Of a stretch of DNA of 64,000 bases, positions 60,555 through 64,000 are shown one piece after another. The first letter of the stretch is position 1. Each line of letters starts with the position of its first letter. This DNA comes from Metabacillus halosaccharovorans. Lineage in GTDB: Bacteria; Bacillota; Bacilli; Bacillales; Bacillaceae. The notes beneath the pieces were generated by a model, which was not told the DNA's origin, did no database searches, and was given only the letters and a program-made list of their open reading frames with translations. The stretch spans positions 1,240,001 through 1,304,000 of the forward strand of contig NZ_KV917371.1 in NCBI RefSeq assembly GCF_002019635.1. Reading direction: 5' to 3'. A program made the position numbers and the translations under genes.

Positions 60555-61472
60555 CTATCTTCCGCTCTGTTGGTTACCTTGTTGTGATCCCATTCCACGA
60601 TCTCTTAATAGGAACATAGCAATGATTGTGATGGCATACGGAAGCATTTGTGTAAATTGGGTTGGTAAAGAAAATCCTTGAAGTCTTATGCTCATCGCAT
60701 CCATGAATCCGAATAATAAACTGGAGCCAATAATCCCAATTGGGTGTGATTGACCTAGCATTGTCGCTACAAGTGCGATAAATCCGCGCCCTGCTGTCAT
60801 ACCTTCAGTAAACATTGTCACTTGCCCTAGTGACAGCTGTGCACCTGCAAGTCCGCATAAAATACCGGACAAAGCGATAGCCATATATTGAAGTGATCCT
60901 ACTTTTAGCCCTAAACTCCTCGCTGCCACAGGGTTTATTCCAACAGATAATACCCGAAAACCCGTTACCGATCTATATAAGAAAATATATAACAAAATGG
61001 CAATTAAAAATGATAAATAGACAAGTGGAGAATGTCCTGAAAATAAGGAACCGATGACTGGAATATCCTCAATAACCGGGATATCCCATTTTGGAAGTCC
61101 CTGCATGTTTTTATCATAATAAGCACCTTTCACATCGAATATTGTCCGAAGAGCAAAGGTGGTTAAACCAAGGGCTAAGAAGTTTATAGCTACACCGACA
61201 ACGATATCATTTGCTTTCAGATTGATCGTCATAAAAGCAAATAGCATTGAAAACAACAATGACATGAACGCTGCGAATACGACAGCCAGAAACACACTAC
61301 CTGTTACATGATTTCCTACGATAGCCGAGAAGGCACCGATTAAGATTAACCCTTCCAGCCCAACATTGAATAATCCTACACGTGCACATAATGCTCCACC
61401 TAATGCAGCAAGGAGAATGGGTGTTACCATGCGAATGGTCGAGCTTAATAGTGTTAAATCAAATAGTTCCAT
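60555..61472 (-). CDS. nupQ: Nucleoside ABC importer permease NupQ-like
   Basis: 305 aa, BmpA-linked permease of the branched-chain/monosaccharide ABC class with about eight or more membrane segments; ALGGALCARVGLFNVGLEGLILIGAF is the family hallmark. In B. subtilis NupNOPQ imports guanosine and other nucleosides. The ATG at 61472 behind GCGGGTGG is preferred to the GTG at 61481. The gene overlaps the end of nupP by 14 nt. Confidence 0.87.
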   Translation of the reverse strand: MELFDLTLLSSTIRMVTPILLAALGGALCARVGLFNVGLEGLILIGAFSAIVGNHVTGSVFLAVVFAAFMSLLFSMLFAFMTINLKANDIVVGVAINFLALGLTTFALRTIFDVKGAYYDKNMQGLPKWDIPVIEDIPVIGSLFSGHSPLVYLSFLIAILLYIFLYRSVTGFRVLSVGINPVAARSLGLKVGSLQYMAIALSGILCGLAGAQLSLGQVTMFTEGMTAGRGFIALVATMLGQSHPIGIIGSSLLFGFMDAMSIRLQGFSLPTQFTQMLPYAITIIAMFLLRDRGMGSQQGNQQSGR

Positions 61473-62535
61473 TTGAGCCACCCGCTTTCGATTTTCGTTT
61501 CCACCACTTCAACGTGATTTTTGCAGATATAAATAAGATTAAAACAGATTGAATAATACTGGAAACCTCAAGAGGAACCTGTGTATTTCTCTCCAGTCCC
61601 ATTGCCCCTGTTTCAAGTGCAGCCAAAAAGATCGAGGTAACCGCCGTACCAATAGGATGAGAGTTTGCCAGAAGTGTTGCCATTAAACCTGTCCACGCTA
61701 ATCCAGGTCCTGTTAGTGCACCATCAACAAAGCGGTATTGTGTTCCCAATACCTCTACCGTACCGGCAAGACCTGATAATGCTCCACTGATAAACATACT
61801 CGTCAGCATCACCTTGATTTTGTTCACACCGCCGTATGAAGCGAAAAATGGGTTGAATCCAAGCATTTTCACTTCATATCCTGCTGAAGTTGTCCTAAAA
61901 ATGATATACATGATAAGAGCAGCTGCAACCGCAATAACAAAGCCCCAATGAACACTCATCCCTTGAAACAACTTTGGCAGCCTAACACTTTGATCAAGCA
62001 TGGCCGTTTGTGCAAGTGCCGCTGAACCTGTTTTATCTTGGAATGGGTCTGAAACTAAGTAGCTTGCAAATAACACAGCTATATAGTTTAAAAGCAAGGT
62101 AGAAATTAATAGTTGAACTTTAAATTTAGCTTCTAGCCAGCCTGCAAACAATGACCATAGTCCGCCAGCAATAATTCCAACAAGTAAAACAAGAATCATT
62201 TTTCCAATTCCACTACCAGGCAAATAGACACCTGCAAGGGCGGCACTGACAGCCCCCAGTACCATTTGTCCCTCAGCACCTAGATTAAATACCCCTGCAC
62301 GGAACGCCAGGGCCACACCTAATCCAATCAACATAATCGGAGTTGCTCTTGCCAATGTTGATGTAAGGAAATAAAAGTTACCAAAAGCACCGTTCCACAT
62401 CTCTTTATATGAAGCAAGTACAGGCTCACCAGCAATGCTGATGGCAATGGCTCCTGTTATCAACCCGATAAGAATGGCAATGAACGGCTGAAGTAACGGG
62501 CGAAGTAATGGTATGAGACTAGTTTTTACTTTCAT
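61459..62535 (-). CDS. nupP: Nucleoside ABC importer permease NupP-like
   Basis: 358 aa second permease: N-terminal membrane helix, then ATPIMLIGLGVALAFRAGVFNLGAEGQMVLGAV (family hallmark), several helices, and GVNKIKVMLTSMFISGALSGLAGTVEVLGTQYRF. It forms the channel with NupQ. It overlaps nupO by 17 nt. Confidence 0.88.
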   Translation of the reverse strand: MKVKTSLIPLLRPLLQPFIAILIGLITGAIAISIAGEPVLASYKEMWNGAFGNFYFLTSTLARATPIMLIGLGVALAFRAGVFNLGAEGQMVLGAVSAALAGVYLPGSGIGKMILVLLVGIIAGGLWSLFAGWLEAKFKVQLLISTLLLNYIAVLFASYLVSDPFQDKTGSAALAQTAMLDQSVRLPKLFQGMSVHWGFVIAVAAALIMYIIFRTTSAGYEVKMLGFNPFFASYGGVNKIKVMLTSMFISGALSGLAGTVEVLGTQYRFVDGALTGPGLAWTGLMATLLANSHPIGTAVTSIFLAALETGAMGLERNTQVPLEVSSIIQSVLILFISAKITLKWWKRKSKAGGSNGTI

Positions 62536-64000
62536 GATGATTCCCTCCTGCCATTAAAACACTGATTGCTTCTTCTGTTGCGTTCTGACGATCCATTTCC
62601 CCGGCAATTTCTCCTTCATACATGACGAGAATGCGATCAGATAATGCCATGATTTCACTTAATTCTGAAGAGACGAGCAGAACAGCTTCTCCTTTATTTC
62701 GCTTTTCAATAAGTGCTTCATGAATATACTCCATCGCACCAATATCCACTCCACGAGTTGGTTCTGCTGCAATTAAAATTGGTGTTTCCTGACCAAGCTC
62801 TCTTGCAACGATAAGCTTTTGCAGATTACCGCCTGATAAATTTCCTGCCTTTTCCTCAAGCGAGCCTGCTTTGATTTCAAACTTCTCAATCCAGCTGTTA
62901 ACCAGCTTTCGGAATGGAGCCTTTCTTAAAAAGGAATAAGATCGATATTTAGTTTTTTTGTGATAGCCCATCAGACCTGTTTCTTCAACAGTCGCTTGTT
63001 TCGCTGCTCCCCATAAATAACGGTCCTCCGGAATATGGGACAACCCTGCATCGCGAATTGAAAGAACCGATTGGTTTGTCATATCCTTTCCGTCTAAATG
63101 AATGGACCCCTTTTTCACTGATCGTAATCCGGATATAACTTGAAGAAGCTCTGATTGGCCATTTCCTGAAACACCGGCAATTCCAACAATTTCTCCGCGA
63201 TTCACAGTCAGAGATATATCATCTAATAAAGGCTTGTTGTCCTTTTCCTGTACCGTGACATTTTTCATTTCAAGAATTGCTTCCCCATTCATTTGCACAC
63301 GTTCAGTTAAATCATGGAGCTCACGTCCTACCATTAACTTTGCCAGCTCATCAACAGATGTTTGTTCTTTTGTCACATTCCCTGTGACTTTTCCGTTGCG
63401 AAGAACGGTTATAGAATCGGCAACTTCCATTACTTCACGAAGCTTATGTGTGATAAGGATAATACTCTTTCCTTGATCAGCCAGCTGGCGAATTGTTTTT
63501 AACAGACCTTTGACTTCAATAGGAGTTAGCACGGCAGAAGGCTCATCTAAAATAATGATATCAGCACCCTGATACAGAACTTTTAAGATTTCAATCCGCT
63601 GCTGCTCTCCAATCGAGCAATTAGCTGTTTTCGCGTTCGGCCTAACTGGAATCTGATATGTTTCTACTAGTTCTTGTACCAACTCGGTTGCTTTTTTCCG
63701 ATTAAAAAATCCTGCCTGCTTTGGTTCATGACCAATCACAATATTTTCAGCTGCAGTAAAATCAGGAAACAACATAAAATGCTGATGCACCATACCAATT
63801 CGATTTTTGATTGCATCTTTCGGATTGGCAAAAGTCACACGCTTGCCATCTATTAAAATTTCACCTGAGGTTGGCTGCTCCATTCCGTACAGCATTCTCA
63901 TTAGAGTTGTTTTTCCAGCACCATTTTCACCAACTACTGCATGGACCTCCCCAGCTTTAAGCGAAAGTGAAATTGAATCATTAGCAATAAAGCTTCCGTA
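62519..64000 (-). CDS. nupO: Nucleoside ABC importer ATPase NupO-like (5' end beyond the window)
   Basis: Partial: the reading frame continues past 64000, so the true start is not seen. Two fused ATPase domains. First domain: Walker A GENGAGKTTLMRML (63940-63899), signature CSIGEQQRIEIL, Walker B DIIILDEPSAVLTP. Second: GIAGVSGNGQSELLQVISG as degenerate Walker A, NLSGGNLQKLIVAREL, and ILIAAEPTRGVDIGAMEYI. This is the sugar/nucleoside importer type. The BmpA-like binding protein is expected upstream, beyond the window. Confidence 0.92.
   Translation of the reverse strand, partial: YGSFIANDSISLSLKAGEVHAVVGENGAGKTTLMRMLYGMEQPTSGEILIDGKRVTFANPKDAIKNRIGMVHQHFMLFPDFTAAENIVIGHEPKQAGFFNRKKATELVQELVETYQIPVRPNAKTANCSIGEQQRIEILKVLYQGADIIILDEPSAVLTPIEVKGLLKTIRQLADQGKSIILITHKLREVMEVADSITVLRNGKVTGNVTKEQTSVDELAKLMVGRELHDLTERVQMNGEAILEMKNVTVQEKDNKPLLDDISLTVNRGEIVGIAGVSGNGQSELLQVISGLRSVKKGSIHLDGKDMTNQSVLSIRDAGLSHIPEDRYLWGAAKQATVEETGLMGYHKKTKYRSYSFLRKAPFRKLVNSWIEKFEIKAGSLEEKAGNLSGGNLQKLIVARELGQETPILIAAEPTRGVDIGAMEYIHEALIEKRNKGEAVLLVSSELSEIMALSDRILVMYEGEIAGEMDRQNATEEAISVLMAGGNHHESKN

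Overview
The window is an AT-rich chromosomal segment of an endospore-forming member of the Bacillaceae (Bacillus sensu lato). The evidence is the density of Bacillus-type orthologues (rsfA, gerQ, ywcE, liaIHFSR, qoxABCD, nasABCDEF, a gerA-type germination operon), AGGAGG ribosome sites with frequent TTG/GTG starts, SigA/SigB/SigE-like promoters, and intergenic palindromic repeats of Bacillus type. The species cannot be fixed from sequence alone. Gene content and relative order from rsfA to qox largely match the ywf-ywd-ywc part of the Bacillus subtilis map.

Layout. 1-6.9 kb: prespore regulator rsfA, an EcsC-family protein, octanoyl transferase lipL, succinate-semialdehyde dehydrogenase gabD, phosphotransacetylase pta, coproheme decarboxylase hemQ. 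7-12 kb: acetyltransferase, spore protein gerQ, ywdK, and a minus-strand run ywdF-ung-small Cys protein-ywdI-99 aa protein, then a stress protein behind a SigB-like promoter. 12-17 kb: Leloir operon galK-galE-galT with a cre-like operator at its start, and a divergent AraC regulator. 17-24.3 kb: FMN riboswitch plus riboflavin transporter ribU, a thioredoxin-reductase-like flavoprotein, a DnaA-box cluster, an SDR, a beta-propeller membrane protein, nfrA and a NiaP-like permease. 24.6-29 kb: ywcE and the aa3-type quinol oxidase qoxABCD. 29.4-34.5 kb: NERD protein, a 1-kb tandem repeat array, an SRPBCC protein, topB. 34.5-39 kb: an RsbR-like stressosome protein and the lia envelope-stress locus. 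39-52 kb: a YhfW-like Rieske flavoprotein, a 49-residue ORF, a 52-bp tandem repeat and the complete nitrate assimilation cluster. 52-56 kb: a spore germinant receptor operon (A-C-B order). 56-59 kb: a MarR regulator with an MFS pump, and an aldo/keto reductase. 59-64 kb: a nucleoside ABC importer with a nucleoside phosphorylase and an intercalated molybdoenzyme; the window ends inside the ATPase gene.

How the parts work together. NasA imports nitrate, NasBC reduces it to nitrite, NasDE reduces nitrite to ammonium, and NasF supplies siroheme precursor. Three TnrA-like boxes, each one mismatch from consensus and each about 50 bp upstream of a plausible start site, tie the three transcription units together. 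LiaSR with inhibitor LiaF controls the LiaI/LiaH envelope-stress proteins. QoxABCD is the aerobic terminal oxidase; HemQ finishes haem synthesis. NupOPQ-type transport feeds nucleosides to the phosphorylase.

Most unusual signals: (1) six DnaA-box-like sites in 222 bp, four of them packed in 43 bp, away from dnaA; (2) a four-copy hairpin repeat whose arms change in sequence but stay largely complementary; (3) a 216-bp tandem array containing TTGCA/T-tract motifs every 20-21 bp, and a second 21-bp-phased array elsewhere; (4) an exact 52-bp-period degenerate tandem repeat; (5) a germination GerC protein without its lipid-attachment cysteine. No CRISPR, tRNA, rRNA, prophage or transposase was seen.
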